Assembly (NCBI RefSeq): GCF_000422545.1
Contig: NZ_KE383874.1
Span: 57,214 to 121,213, forward strand
Reading direction: 5' to 3'
Source: Desulfocurvibacter africanus subsp. africanus DSM 2603
GTDB lineage: Bacteria; Desulfobacterota; Desulfovibrionia; Desulfovibrionales; Desulfovibrionaceae
DNA: 64,000 bases
In this document: one piece after another, positions 16,632 to 24,198 of the stretch
Layout of the letters: each line of letters opens with the position of its first letter
How positions within the stretch are numbered: position 1 is the first letter of the stretch
Made by a program: the position numbers and the translations under genes
The notes under the pieces: generated by a model
What the model was told of the DNA's origin: nothing
Databases searched by the model: none
Seen by the model: the letters and a program-made list of their open reading frames with translations, nothing else

Positions 16632-16854
16632 CCAAAGAGAAAGAGACTTTTATATTCAAGCTGGCTCGCTGTCAAACATCCTGTGCAATCGAGACAGCCT
16701 GACCCATCGAAAAGCTATACCGCCTTGCTGCGCGAGTCCAAGCTTTTCGGTCAAGGAGCGCACAATGACGGGCATGAAATAGGAGGCCAAGGAGGTCCAG
16801 GATCAAAGGCATAACCAGGAAGGCCATAGAGCAAGGCGCCGAAGAGAAAAAGGA

Positions 16855-17508
16855 TCAGGACATGAGCCGCTCGATGCCGGTCCAACCGAAAATCGAGGCG
16901 AACACCGCCAAGGCGAGCGCGCAGACCGAGACGACCCGCCGGTAGACCGTGTCGCTGAGCAGCCGCTTGCCCCTGGCCACGGCCAGGGTGACGGCGGAAT
17001 ACCAGCCGAAGTCGGCTGCCAGGTGGCCGGCAAAGAAGACAATCACGCCCAGCCAGCCTCGCTCGCGACTCTGCAGCACGTATCCCAGGCCGATCGTCGC
17101 CCACCATATGGACCAATAAGGGTTGAAGACGGACAGAAGCACGCCGGACAGGACCAGGCGGTCGCCGCCCCTCCTCTCCGGCTCCAGGGCCAGGCTGAGG
17201 GTGGGCGCTGACCGGAGCATGGACAAGGACATCCAGATCAGGATGAGGGATCCGCTCAGGGCGATGGCGACAAAGGCCCCCTTGCTCGTCAGCATGGGGG
17301 CTAGCCCGAGAAACAGCCCAACCAGCAGGACGCTTTCCAGAGCGGCGTGGCCGAGCATCAGCAGCGGACCGGCCGAGGCACCCCGCCGCATGCCCCCGTT
17401 GATGGCCGCCGTGAACAGAGGGCCAGGCATCATCGCGCCGGACAGGGTGACCGTGAAGGAGGTTGCGAACAGGAGCGAGAGCTGCGCGAACTGATTATCA
17501 GGCGTCAT
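16855..17508 (-). CDS. LysE-family amino-acid/metabolite exporter
   Basis: A 217-residue inner-membrane protein with about six helices. The N-terminal FTVTLSGAMMPGPLFTAAIN motif (usual form PGP) and the central FNPYWSIWWATIG are family signatures. LysE/RhtB proteins export amino acids or related solutes by proton antiport; the substrate is unknown. It lies alone, downstream regions on both sides hold no recognisable gene (16632-16854 and 17509-17739 are empty to my reading). Confidence 0.9.
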   Translation of the reverse strand: MTPDNQFAQLSLLFATSFTVTLSGAMMPGPLFTAAINGGMRRGASAGPLLMLGHAALESVLLVGLFLGLAPMLTSKGAFVAIALSGSLILIWMSLSMLRSAPTLSLALEPERRGGDRLVLSGVLLSVFNPYWSIWWATIGLGYVLQSRERGWLGVIVFFAGHLAADFGWYSAVTLAVARGKRLLSDTVYRRVVSVCALALAVFASIFGWTGIERLMS

Positions 17509-17739
17509 CTCCGCCAGCTAACTTATTTCCTCGGCCGCTACAACCTGCCGGCGGTTGAGCCCACAGGATGCCGGATGGCCCTGTTACGCATGCCAAGCAG
17601 TGAACGGGAATGGCTACGGACTATGAGCCGCCAACAAAATCCATCAGGCATTCTACGGGGTCTCGCCCCTGCTCATTTGCCAGCAGGGCCGGTTCCAGAC
17701 ATGGCTCTAAGTCCGCTCAGCCACTTTTTATAACCTCTG

Positions 17740-18783
17740 CTAGCTGGCCTTGGCGCGCAATCCCCGCCCTTTGAGCAGGCCGAAGCAGCCGGCGAGCATC
17801 ATGTCTCCACCTGGGGCGGGCATGAGCACGGGTCTGTGGGCCAGCATTGTACGCCTGGGGCCAAGCACCACCGTGGGCAGGAAGCCGTGCGCTTCGGCCG
17901 GCAATTCCAGCGTCATACAGCCGTGGCCGTTGCCCTCGAACACGGCCTCGAAACCCAGTTCGCCCCGGCGGAACGCATTCAGTTCGCTCCAGAGCTGCGC
18001 TTCATCCAGCAGGCCCGTGTGGTGCTCGTAGACGCCCCACATGCGCTCCCGAAAAAGCAGGAAGGCGATGGTGTGGCTGTTGCCCACGTTGACCAGGCAC
18101 AGCCCTTCGTGTCGGCTGCGCTCGGCCACTTCCGGGTCGCTCAAGGCTCCGAGCACGGCCGCAGCTCCGGAATCGGCCACCAGGCCGCCGCCGATGGAAC
18201 GCTGCAGGGCCGCGAGGCGGGTCAGCTCACGGGGCGGATGGGCGTAAACCAAGGCTTCGGGCCGGCCTTCAGCCTCCAGCAGGAACCTGCGCCACAGAGC
18301 GAAGCGGCCCATGCGGTTACTCTGCCCCGGATGGAAGCCGTGATCCTGGGCGCAGGCCATCACTTCATAGGGCATTTCCAGCCCGGCGGCGGCAAGCAAC
18401 GCGTTCCAGTATCCGGCATCGTAATCGGCAAGGCGCACGGCCACGTGGCCAGGGGGACAGGTCTCGGCCAAGGTCACGCCCTTAGCCTCCAGGGCCGTCA
18501 GGTCGTCGGCTATGGAGTATGCGGCCTCGGGGTGTGCGGCAATGGGCAGGCCTGCCTTGACGTGGGCCATGACATCTCGATGGAATCCGCCGCCCATGTT
18601 GGTGCCGAAAAGGTATATGCCCCGGCCTTCGGACGTCAGTCGCCGGATGCGAGCGCCCACCTGCCTGGCGGGCGCGGGCAGCACGAACTTTGGGCAGTTC
18701 TCGGGCTCGCGGTCAGGGAGGAAGTAGAGCACATCCTGAGTGCCGCTGCCGATGTCCAGCACAAGGGTCGATCGCACGCTCAT
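17740..18783 (-). CDS. DUF1786-family protein (ASKHA-like fold)
   Basis: A 347-residue protein beginning MSVRSTLVLDIGSGTQDVLY, the phosphate-1-type loop that marks DUF1786 and other actin/hexokinase-like ATP-binding proteins. A second glycine-rich piece, LVNVGNSHTIAF, and GLVADSGAAAVLGAL follow. The family is often annotated as related to pyruvate formate-lyase activation, but its reaction is unknown. GGGAG 5 nt before ATG 18783 favours that start over a GTG six bases earlier. A palindromic element lies 16 bp upstream of the start. Confidence 0.8.
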   Translation of the reverse strand: MSVRSTLVLDIGSGTQDVLYFLPDREPENCPKFVLPAPARQVGARIRRLTSEGRGIYLFGTNMGGGFHRDVMAHVKAGLPIAAHPEAAYSIADDLTALEAKGVTLAETCPPGHVAVRLADYDAGYWNALLAAAGLEMPYEVMACAQDHGFHPGQSNRMGRFALWRRFLLEAEGRPEALVYAHPPRELTRLAALQRSIGGGLVADSGAAAVLGALSDPEVAERSRHEGLCLVNVGNSHTIAFLLFRERMWGVYEHHTGLLDEAQLWSELNAFRRGELGFEAVFEGNGHGCMTLELPAEAHGFLPTVVLGPRRTMLAHRPVLMPAPGGDMMLAGCFGLLKGRGLRAKAS

Positions 18784-18798
18784 GTCCACTCCCGTTGG

Positions 18799-18928
18799 TT
18801 AAAGCATTTTGCATTTCAGACGCTCCCTTCGGCGTTGACGGCGGAATTACATTCCGCCTACGCCTGCGGGGCGGCAAGCCATGCCGACGCATGGCTTGCA
18901 GAGCATTTTCAAAAGCAAAATGCTCTAA
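18799..18928 (+). repeat. Dispersed palindromic element, copy 2 (class b)
   Basis: 130 bp from TTAAAGCATTTTGC to GCAAAATGCTCTAA, with class b stem GGCGGAAT / ATTCCGCC. Its right edge supplies the TAG stop codon of the minus-strand csaA-like gene (18927-18925). It fills the gap to the DUF1786 start. Confidence 0.9.
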
Positions 18929-19260
18929 TAGATACGTCCGCCGAGCGGCACTTCGCGCTCGGGCTCAAGCAGGATGATTCTGCCCTGCTCGTCCTCGGCG
19001 CCCAACACGAGCACCTCGGACATGAAGTCCGCGATCTGCTTGGGCGGGAAGTTGAACACCGCGATGACCAGCCGGCCTGCCAGATCCTCCAGGGCATAAG
19101 CCGTGGTGATCTGGGCGCTGGTCTTGCGCTGGCCCAGCTCGCCGAAATCGATCCACAGCTTGTAGGCCGGCTTGCGCGCCTTATCGAAAGCCTCGGCGCG
19201 CACGATGCGGCCCACGCGCATCTCCACTTTTGCGAAATCATCATAACTGATCGGGGTCAT
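18925..19260 (-). CDS. csaA: CsaA-like tRNA-binding protein
   Basis: A 111-residue protein with the single tRNA-binding OB fold of CsaA/YgjH proteins: DDFAKVEMRVGRIVRAEAF at the start, KLWIDFGELGQRKTSAQIT in the middle and FPPKQIADFMSEVLVLGA at the end. CsaA in Bacillus acts as an export chaperone or tRNA-binding protein. Length is normal. The stop codon TAG is formed at the edge of repeat copy 2, so the native last residues may have been preserved by insertion in the stop codon. Confidence 0.88.
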   Translation of the reverse strand: MTPISYDDFAKVEMRVGRIVRAEAFDKARKPAYKLWIDFGELGQRKTSAQITTAYALEDLAGRLVIAVFNFPPKQIADFMSEVLVLGAEDEQGRIILLEPEREVPLGGRIY

Positions 19261-19389
19261 GGATGCTCCGGCTCCTGCGGTGCGGATTCGACGCGGCAGA
19301 TTAACGCCAGCCTGGTCTCCTGGCAAGGATTCCAAGCAAAACAGGCGGTAATGCTTGACTTCTCGGCGCGCTCCAGCAATGGCAAGCCC

Positions 19390-20256
19390 ATGGATACGCT
19401 TCTCATGCTCTTGCTTATTCCACTGGTCGCGGCATTTATCATCGGGCTGCTGAGCTACGCCTTCTACTGGTATGAAGTGGCCTCGTCGCCGCATCGGGCC
19501 GTGTTCGAGCGAGCGGCTGCCGGACATCCATGGCGACTGCTCGCCCATCTAATGCTGCTGTCCTCGATCGCGCAGCTCGCGGCCTATGCATCGGTATTAC
19601 TAGGCTTGTGGCCAGGCATGTATCGGCCAAGCCCAGGTCAACGCAAGACCGATGCCGGTGCGCCTGTGATCTTCGTGCATGGGCTCTACCATTCGGCCGG
19701 CGGTTGGCTTGCCATCCGCCGCCGTTTTCAGCGGGCGGGCGTGCGTAATCTGTACGCCATAACCTACAATTCCCTGCGCGACGGCGTGCCGGATATCAGC
19801 CGACAGCTTACGCAACGCATGCGCGAGGTGCTCGCCGCGCATCCGGGGCGAAAGGTCTTCCTGGTGGGCCATAGCACGGGCGGCCTAGTCATCCGCATGA
19901 CCTTGACCGATCCGGAGATCGCAGCGCACGTGGCGGGCGCGGTAACCCTGGGCGCGCCGCATCACGGCAGCAAGCTGGCGGCCCTGGGCGTCGGACGCAC
20001 GGCGCGGGATTTGCTCTGGGGCGGGGAATTCATCCGCAGGCTCAATGCCATGCCGCAACCAGACTTGCCCGTCCTCAGTCTATATACCGAGTTCGACAAC
20101 ATGGTCTTGCCGCCCGAGGCCGCGCGCATTCCGGCAGGCGCGACCTGGCGCGAGGAAGCCGTCGGCCTGTCCAGCCATGTCGGCCTGCTCTTCAACCGCA
20201 AGGCGACGGCATTGATTTTAGCCTTCTACCGAGAGCAACATAACAGAACGACGTAG
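19390..20256 (+). CDS. Lipase-like alpha/beta hydrolase with N-terminal membrane anchor
   Basis: A 288-residue protein from ATG 19390 (MDTLLMLLLIPLVAAFIIG). Two hydrophobic segments at the N-terminus (about 2-22 and 50-70) should anchor it. Then come VIFVHGLYHSAGGW (oxyanion region), the nucleophile elbow GHSTGG, TLGAPHHGS as in class 1 lipases, an Asp in YTEFDNMVLPP and a His in LSSHVGLL as likely triad members. The frame is open far upstream but has no coding character there. Substrate unknown. Confidence 0.85.
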   Translation: MDTLLMLLLIPLVAAFIIGLLSYAFYWYEVASSPHRAVFERAAAGHPWRLLAHLMLLSSIAQLAAYASVLLGLWPGMYRPSPGQRKTDAGAPVIFVHGLYHSAGGWLAIRRRFQRAGVRNLYAITYNSLRDGVPDISRQLTQRMREVLAAHPGRKVFLVGHSTGGLVIRMTLTDPEIAAHVAGAVTLGAPHHGSKLAALGVGRTARDLLWGGEFIRRLNAMPQPDLPVLSLYTEFDNMVLPPEAARIPAGATWREEAVGLSSHVGLLFNRKATALILAFYREQHNRTT

Positions 20257-20359
20257 GATGCAAGCTCCCCCTTGCGCTCCCGGCCTTGGGGCATTACAAC
20301 TCGCCCTCCCGACAACAGTTGGGCCATCTCTTTTTTAATCAATCAAAGGACGCCCGCGA

Positions 20360-20968
20360 ATGAACGCCATTCCTTTTATACTCGCGCCCATCATCTGCGC
20401 CGCTATCGGCTGGTTCACCAACTATGTGGCCGTGAAGATGCTCTTTCACCCCAGAAAGCCCATACACCTGCCCTTGTTCACGATTCAAGGCGTGTTTCCC
20501 AAGCGTAAATCAGCGTTGGCAGCCAACCTGGGCGATGTCATCGAACGGGAGCTCATCTGCGCGGGCGACATCTCCACGCTGCTGCGTGATCCGGCTCTGG
20601 CCGGCAGACTGCACGGCCAACTGGACGCCTATGTGGAAAAGCTGCTGACCAAGGATTTGACCAAGGCCGTGCCCATGGCGGCCATGTTCCTGACCGGTCC
20701 CACACTGGTCAAGATCAAGGAGGTCCTCGTGCCGGAGTTGGAGCGCTTCGTGCCCGAGTTGCTGACCAAGGCCTCGAGCGAACTGGAGGCCAGCTTGGAC
20801 GTGAGCCGCCATGTACGCGAACGCATCGAGAACTTCTCCATGGATAAGCTCGAAGAGGTACTCTTCGCCATCATGAGCAAGGAGTTCCGCTTCATCGAAC
20901 TGGTGGGCGGCGTGCTCGGCTTCGTCATAGGCCTTTTCCAGTCGGCCCTGTTCGCCCTTACGGTCTAG
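20360..20968 (+). CDS. DUF445-family membrane protein
   Basis: A 202-residue protein with an N-terminal helix (FILAPIICAAIGWFTNYVAV), the family signature VKMLFHPRKP and IQGVFPKRKSALAANLG, an amphipathic middle and a C-terminal membrane segment (LVGGVLGFVIGLFQSALFAL). This is the short, YheB-like form of DUF445, with unknown function. ATG follows a CAAAGGA-type site. The TAG stop (20966-20968) is the left edge of repeat copy 3. Confidence 0.9.
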   Translation: MNAIPFILAPIICAAIGWFTNYVAVKMLFHPRKPIHLPLFTIQGVFPKRKSALAANLGDVIERELICAGDISTLLRDPALAGRLHGQLDAYVEKLLTKDLTKAVPMAAMFLTGPTLVKIKEVLVPELERFVPELLTKASSELEASLDVSRHVRERIENFSMDKLEEVLFAIMSKEFRFIELVGGVLGFVIGLFQSALFALTV

Positions 20969-21220
20969 GGCAGATTGCTTTTAAGACGCCTGCTCCGGCG
21001 TTGACGGCGCAAGTGAATTGCGCCTACGCCGAAGCTAGCGGCAAGCCATGCCGACGCATGGCTTGCAGAGCATTTTAGAGCAGATTGCTTTTAAGACGCC
21101 CGCTCCGGCGTTGACGGCGCAAGTGAATTGCGCCTACGCCTACGCGGCGGCAAGCCATGCCGACGCATGGCTTGCAGAGCATTTTCAAAAGCAAAATGCT
21201 CTAAAAGGCAAAATGCTCTA
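20966..21220 (+). repeat. Dispersed palindromic element, copy 3 (class a), interrupted by copy 4
   Basis: The left part runs 20966-21074 and stops in the terminal hairpin after GCAGAGCATTT. The missing right part (GCAAAATGCTCTA) is found at 21208-21220, after copy 4. The two parts together form one normal element, so copy 4 has inserted into the hairpin loop of copy 3. The left edge gives the DUF445 stop codon. After 21220, up to the HU gene end, I see nothing. Confidence 0.85.
21075..21204 (+). repeat. Dispersed palindromic element, copy 4 (class a), nested in copy 3
   Basis: A complete 130-bp element, TTAGAGCAGATTGC to GCAAAATGCTCTAA, with stems ACGCC/GGCGT, GGCGCAA/TTGCGCC, GCAAGCCATGC/GCATGGCTTGC and AGAGCATTTT/AAAATGCTCT. 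It sits in the last hairpin of copy 3. Confidence 0.93.
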
Positions 21221-21323
21221 GCACGTGATCAGCGCCGGCAGCTCTGCGCAAAACGCCTCCTCCGCGGCGCGGCATGCCTGAGGCCGGCCGGATGTTCTTC
21301 AGGCCTGTGGATGGCTGCAGGCT

Positions 21324-21881
21324 CTAAAATTTATCCCTGGCCCGCTGGAAGGCGGTCCTTAGTTCCTTGAGTGCGCCGTCAATGCCCTGCTTGAGTTCGG
21401 CCCAGGCTCTACCGCTGCTGCCCCGCAGGAGCGTCAGCTTGTAGCGGGCTTCCTCGTAGGAGTTCCGGAACCTGCCGATGTTCGCATTGTAATAGTCGCG
21501 AGCTCCCGCGCCCAAGCCCTCGGTCCTCTTGCCCCATTCGTCCAGGGAAGCCCGCAGGGCATCCAGACGGGTCTGCGCGCTCTCGGCGTAGGCTTCGGAC
21601 TTGCCGGCAATCACGAAATGGCGCAGCTCCACGCCCGGCTCGAACTTGACCGTCCTGTAAGCAGGGATGTGTATGGGCTGATTGGTCTTAAAATCGCGGC
21701 CCTGGCGCTCGGCCACGATCTTGACATGGAAGGAACCGAACCCCCTGATCAGGACGCTGCCCCCCGAAGCCAGCTCCTCGGTCATTGACTCAAGGATGGC
21801 ATCCAGCGCCTTCCCGGCGGTAGTCTTGTCGGGCAAATCCGCGGCCGTCTGGAGGGTGTCGACAATTTCCTGTCTGGTCAT
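21324..21881 (-). CDS. HU/IHF-family DNA-binding protein with C-terminal extension
   Basis: From ATG 21881 (MTRQEIVDTLQTAADLPDKT) the protein has 185 residues. Residues 1-90 are an HU fold (LIRGFGSFHVKIVAERQGRD, and NQPIHIPAYRTVKFEPG for the DNA-clasping arm region). Residues 95-185 are an added charged, helical tail (RLDALRASLDEWGKRTEGLG, LRTAFQRARDKF) not present in ordinary HU of about 90 residues. It may help bundle DNA or bind a partner. Upstream in-frame codons lack a ribosome site. Confidence 0.85.
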   Translation of the reverse strand: MTRQEIVDTLQTAADLPDKTTAGKALDAILESMTEELASGGSVLIRGFGSFHVKIVAERQGRDFKTNQPIHIPAYRTVKFEPGVELRHFVIAGKSEAYAESAQTRLDALRASLDEWGKRTEGLGAGARDYYNANIGRFRNSYEEARYKLTLLRGSSGRAWAELKQGIDGALKELRTAFQRARDKF

Positions 21882-22059
21882 GCCCACTCCTTGGTTCGTG
21901 CTTATGTATTTCCCCAGGATGGCTTGCTGTGCCGTTCCAGGCCGGAAGCATCCGGACGTACGATATTCTATCATGCCGTAACTATTAGGCAAGCAAAAAC
22001 AGATATCCTGACGTGCGCTCAATTACACGTCGCGTATCATGTTATGGAGGAATGCCCTC

Positions 22060-22323
22060 ATGTCAGACGATCTCCTCTTGCGGCTCAAGGAGAAGCTGGA
22101 CGAGCACCACAGCTTTCCCTGTCCGTATACTTTCAAGTTTATCGTCCCCTTGGCAAAGTTTGCCGAAATGGTGGAGCTGCTGAAAGGCTTCAAGTTCACC
22201 ACGCGCGAATCCCGCACGGGCAAGTACATCAGCTTCACCGCAGAGTTGCACATGGAGAGCAGCGAGAGGGTCATCTCCATCTATCGCGCCGCAGCGAGTA
22301 TCGAGGGACTTATCGCTCTGTAG
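22060..22323 (+). CDS. DUF493 (YbeD-like) small protein
   Basis: An 87-residue protein. GGAGG at 22046-22050 sits 9 nt before ATG 22060, which is preferred over ATG 22039. The sequence FPCPYTFKFIVP, then GFKFTTRESRTGKYISFTAE, and ERVISIYRAAASIEGLIAL is the ACT-like DUF493/YbeD fold. The E. coli relative is a small regulatory-looking protein linked to lipoate genes; the role here is unknown. Confidence 0.85.
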   Translation: MSDDLLLRLKEKLDEHHSFPCPYTFKFIVPLAKFAEMVELLKGFKFTTRESRTGKYISFTAELHMESSERVISIYRAAASIEGLIAL

Positions 22324-22491
22324 CTGAATGTCATAAACGTTTTTGGCCCTCTGTTTTACGGGCAAGTAAGGCCGCGAAGCTGTTACCGGAGCACATTTAT
22401 CGCATGACCTTCACCGTGCGCCCTTGCCCGGCCTAGGCGATTCTGTTATTTCACGTTTTTGCCAACTGAAGTACTTTCATTCGGAGTATCC

Positions 22492-23220
22492 GTGATCGAG
22501 TTCGAGCATGTACATAAATGGTTTGGCGAGCTGCACGTCCTGAGCGACATCACCTTGACCATCCAGAAGGGCGAAGTTGTCGTCATCTGCGGGCCCAGCG
22601 GCTCCGGCAAATCCACGCTCATACGTTGCATCAACCGTCTGGAGCCCATCCAGCGCGGTCGAATCGTCGTGGACAGTCAGGATCTGGGCGCCCCGGACGT
22701 GAACCTGAAGATGTTGCGCGCCGAGGTAGGCTTCGTCTTCCAGCAGTTCAACTTATATCCGCACATGACCGTGCTCGAGAACATCACCTTGGCGCCGCTC
22801 ATGGTGCGCAAGATGTCCCGCCGCAATGCCGAGGATCTGGCCATGGCGCTCCTCGAAAAGGTCAATATCCCGGACAAGGCCGGAGCCTATCCCGCACAGC
22901 TCTCCGGTGGGCAGCAGCAGCGAGTGGCAATCGCCCGCGGCTTGGCCATGAAGCCCAAGATCATGCTTTTCGACGAGCCTACCAGCGCTCTTGATCCTGA
23001 AATGATCAACGAGGTGCTGGACGTCATGAAGACCCTGGCCCGCGAAGGCATGACCATGGTCTGCGTGACTCACGAGATGGGCTTTGCCCGCGAGGTGAGC
23101 GACCGGGTCATCTTCATGGACGGCGGCAAGCTCGTCGAGGAGAACTCGCCCGAGGAGTTCTTCAATAATCCCCAAAGCGAGCGGACAAAGGAATTCCTGA
23201 GCAAAATTCTCTCCCACTAG
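22492..23220 (+). CDS. glnQ: Polar amino-acid ABC transporter ATP-binding protein
   Basis: A 242-residue ATPase of the GlnQ/HisP group with Walker [11 protein letters not shown]-loop [19 protein letters not shown], signature [17 protein letters not shown], Walker [15 protein letters not shown] and the His switch [13 protein letters not shown] start at 22492 with GGAG 5 nt upstream gives the normal length; an ATG at 22459 would add 11 residues without a site. First gene of an importer with the binding protein and fused permease that follow. A terminator lies after it. Confidence 0.93.
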   Translation: MIEFEHVHKWFGELHVLSDITLTIQKGEVVVICGPSGSGKSTLIRCINRLEPIQRGRIVVDSQDLGAPDVNLKMLRAEVGFVFQQFNLYPHMTVLENITLAPLMVRKMSRRNAEDLAMALLEKVNIPDKAGAYPAQLSGGQQQRVAIARGLAMKPKIMLFDEPTSALDPEMINEVLDVMKTLAREGMTMVCVTHEMGFAREVSDRVIFMDGGKLVEENSPEEFFNNPQSERTKEFLSKILSH

Positions 23221-23227
23221 GGATTAC

Positions 23228-23254
23228 CGCCGGCGTCATTGCCGGCGTTTTTTT
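23228..23254 (+). terminator. Terminator between ATPase and binding-protein genes
   Basis: Stem CGCCGGC / GCCGGCG (7 bp) with loop GTCATT and seven T residues. A full intrinsic terminator inside a transporter cluster, so the binding protein probably has its own promoter (23255-23290) or depends on read-through. Confidence 0.85.
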
Positions 23255-23303
23255 GGTTCGGGACACCTGTGTCCCTGAGTAGCTGTGCAACAAGGAGAGT
23301 GCC

Positions 23304-24140
23304 ATGCGTCTGGTAAAAGCATTTCTGGTTGTGGCCGCCGTCGCGCTATGCTGTGCCTCGTCGGCATTCGCCGAATCGACCTATGACAAGGTCATGAAAG
23401 CAAAGGTACTGCGTGCGGGTATCATGACGAACTCCATCCCCGGCGCCTTCTACAATGAGAAGAAGGAGTGGGTTGGCTTCGACGTGGACATCGCCGAGGA
23501 GGTCGCCAAGCGCCTGGGCGTGAAGCTCGAACGTGTCCAAGTATCGGATATGACTCGCATCAGCTTTGTACAACAGGGCCGCATCGACATGTCCGTGGCC
23601 AACATGACCCACAAGCGCGAGCGCGACAAGTCAATCGATTTTTCCATCACCTACTTCTTCGACGGCCAGAAGCTGCTGGTCAAGAAGGACAGCGGCATCA
23701 AGGACTGGAAGGACATCGTGGCCCAGAACAAGAAGATCGCCTCGACCAAGGGCACCACGAGCGAGGTCAACGCGCGCAACAAGCTCAAGCAACTGGGCGA
23801 CAAGAACGCCGACCAGAACGTTATCTCCTTCCCGGACTATGCCGCAGCCTTCCAGGCCCTGAAGAACGGCCGCGTGGCCGGCTTCACCACCGACTCCACG
23901 ATCCTGCTCGGCTACGCCGCCCAGGCTTCGGGCCAGTTCGAGCTGGTCGGCGATTTCATCTCCGATGAGCCCTACGGCATCGGCCTGCCCGAGAACGACT
24001 CCAAGTGGCGCGATTCCGTCAACTTCGCGCTGCAGGACATGTGGGCCGACGGCACCTACAAGAAGATCTACGACAAGTGGTACGGCCCCGATACGCCCTA
24101 CTACTTCCCCCTGACCGCCAAGATCGAGATGTGGCCCTAG
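23304..24140 (+). CDS. Amino-acid ABC transporter substrate-binding protein (family 3)
   Basis: A 278-residue periplasmic protein. The signal peptide MRLVKAFLVVAAVALCCASS ends with the AFA-E cleavage site. The mature part shows GFDVDIAEEVAKRLGVKLE, then the RISFVQQGRIDMSVANMT and KRERDKSIDFSITYFFDGQ blocks typical of glutamate/aspartate and polar amino-acid receptors. CAAGGAG precedes the start. It should deliver substrate to the fused permease downstream. A strong hairpin plus TTTT follows, as is common where the receptor is made in excess. Confidence 0.93.
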   Translation: MRLVKAFLVVAAVALCCASSAFAESTYDKVMKAKVLRAGIMTNSIPGAFYNEKKEWVGFDVDIAEEVAKRLGVKLERVQVSDMTRISFVQQGRIDMSVANMTHKRERDKSIDFSITYFFDGQKLLVKKDSGIKDWKDIVAQNKKIASTKGTTSEVNARNKLKQLGDKNADQNVISFPDYAAAFQALKNGRVAGFTTDSTILLGYAAQASGQFELVGDFISDEPYGIGLPENDSKWRDSVNFALQDMWADGTYKKIYDKWYGPDTPYYFPLTAKIEMWP

Positions 24141-24160
24141 CCTGAGCTAGAGTTCTTGCC

Positions 24161-24196
24161 GCGCGGGTTCGGGACTGGTCCCGGACCCGCGCTTTT
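24161..24196 (+). terminator. Terminator/attenuating hairpin between binding protein and permease
   Basis: Arms GCGCGGGTTCGGGAC (24161-24175) and GTCCCGGACCCGCGC (24178-24192) pair over 15 positions with one G-T, followed by TTTT at 24193-24196. The permease ATG at 24199 is only 2 nt beyond, so the hairpin could also limit permease translation. Confidence 0.8.
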
Positions 24197-24198
24197 CC

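Noticed and set aside
17836-19389. Upstream extension of the lipase-like gene to 806 codons
   Set aside because: The added part reads antisense to DUF1786 and csaA and crosses a repeat; the real start is ATG 19390.
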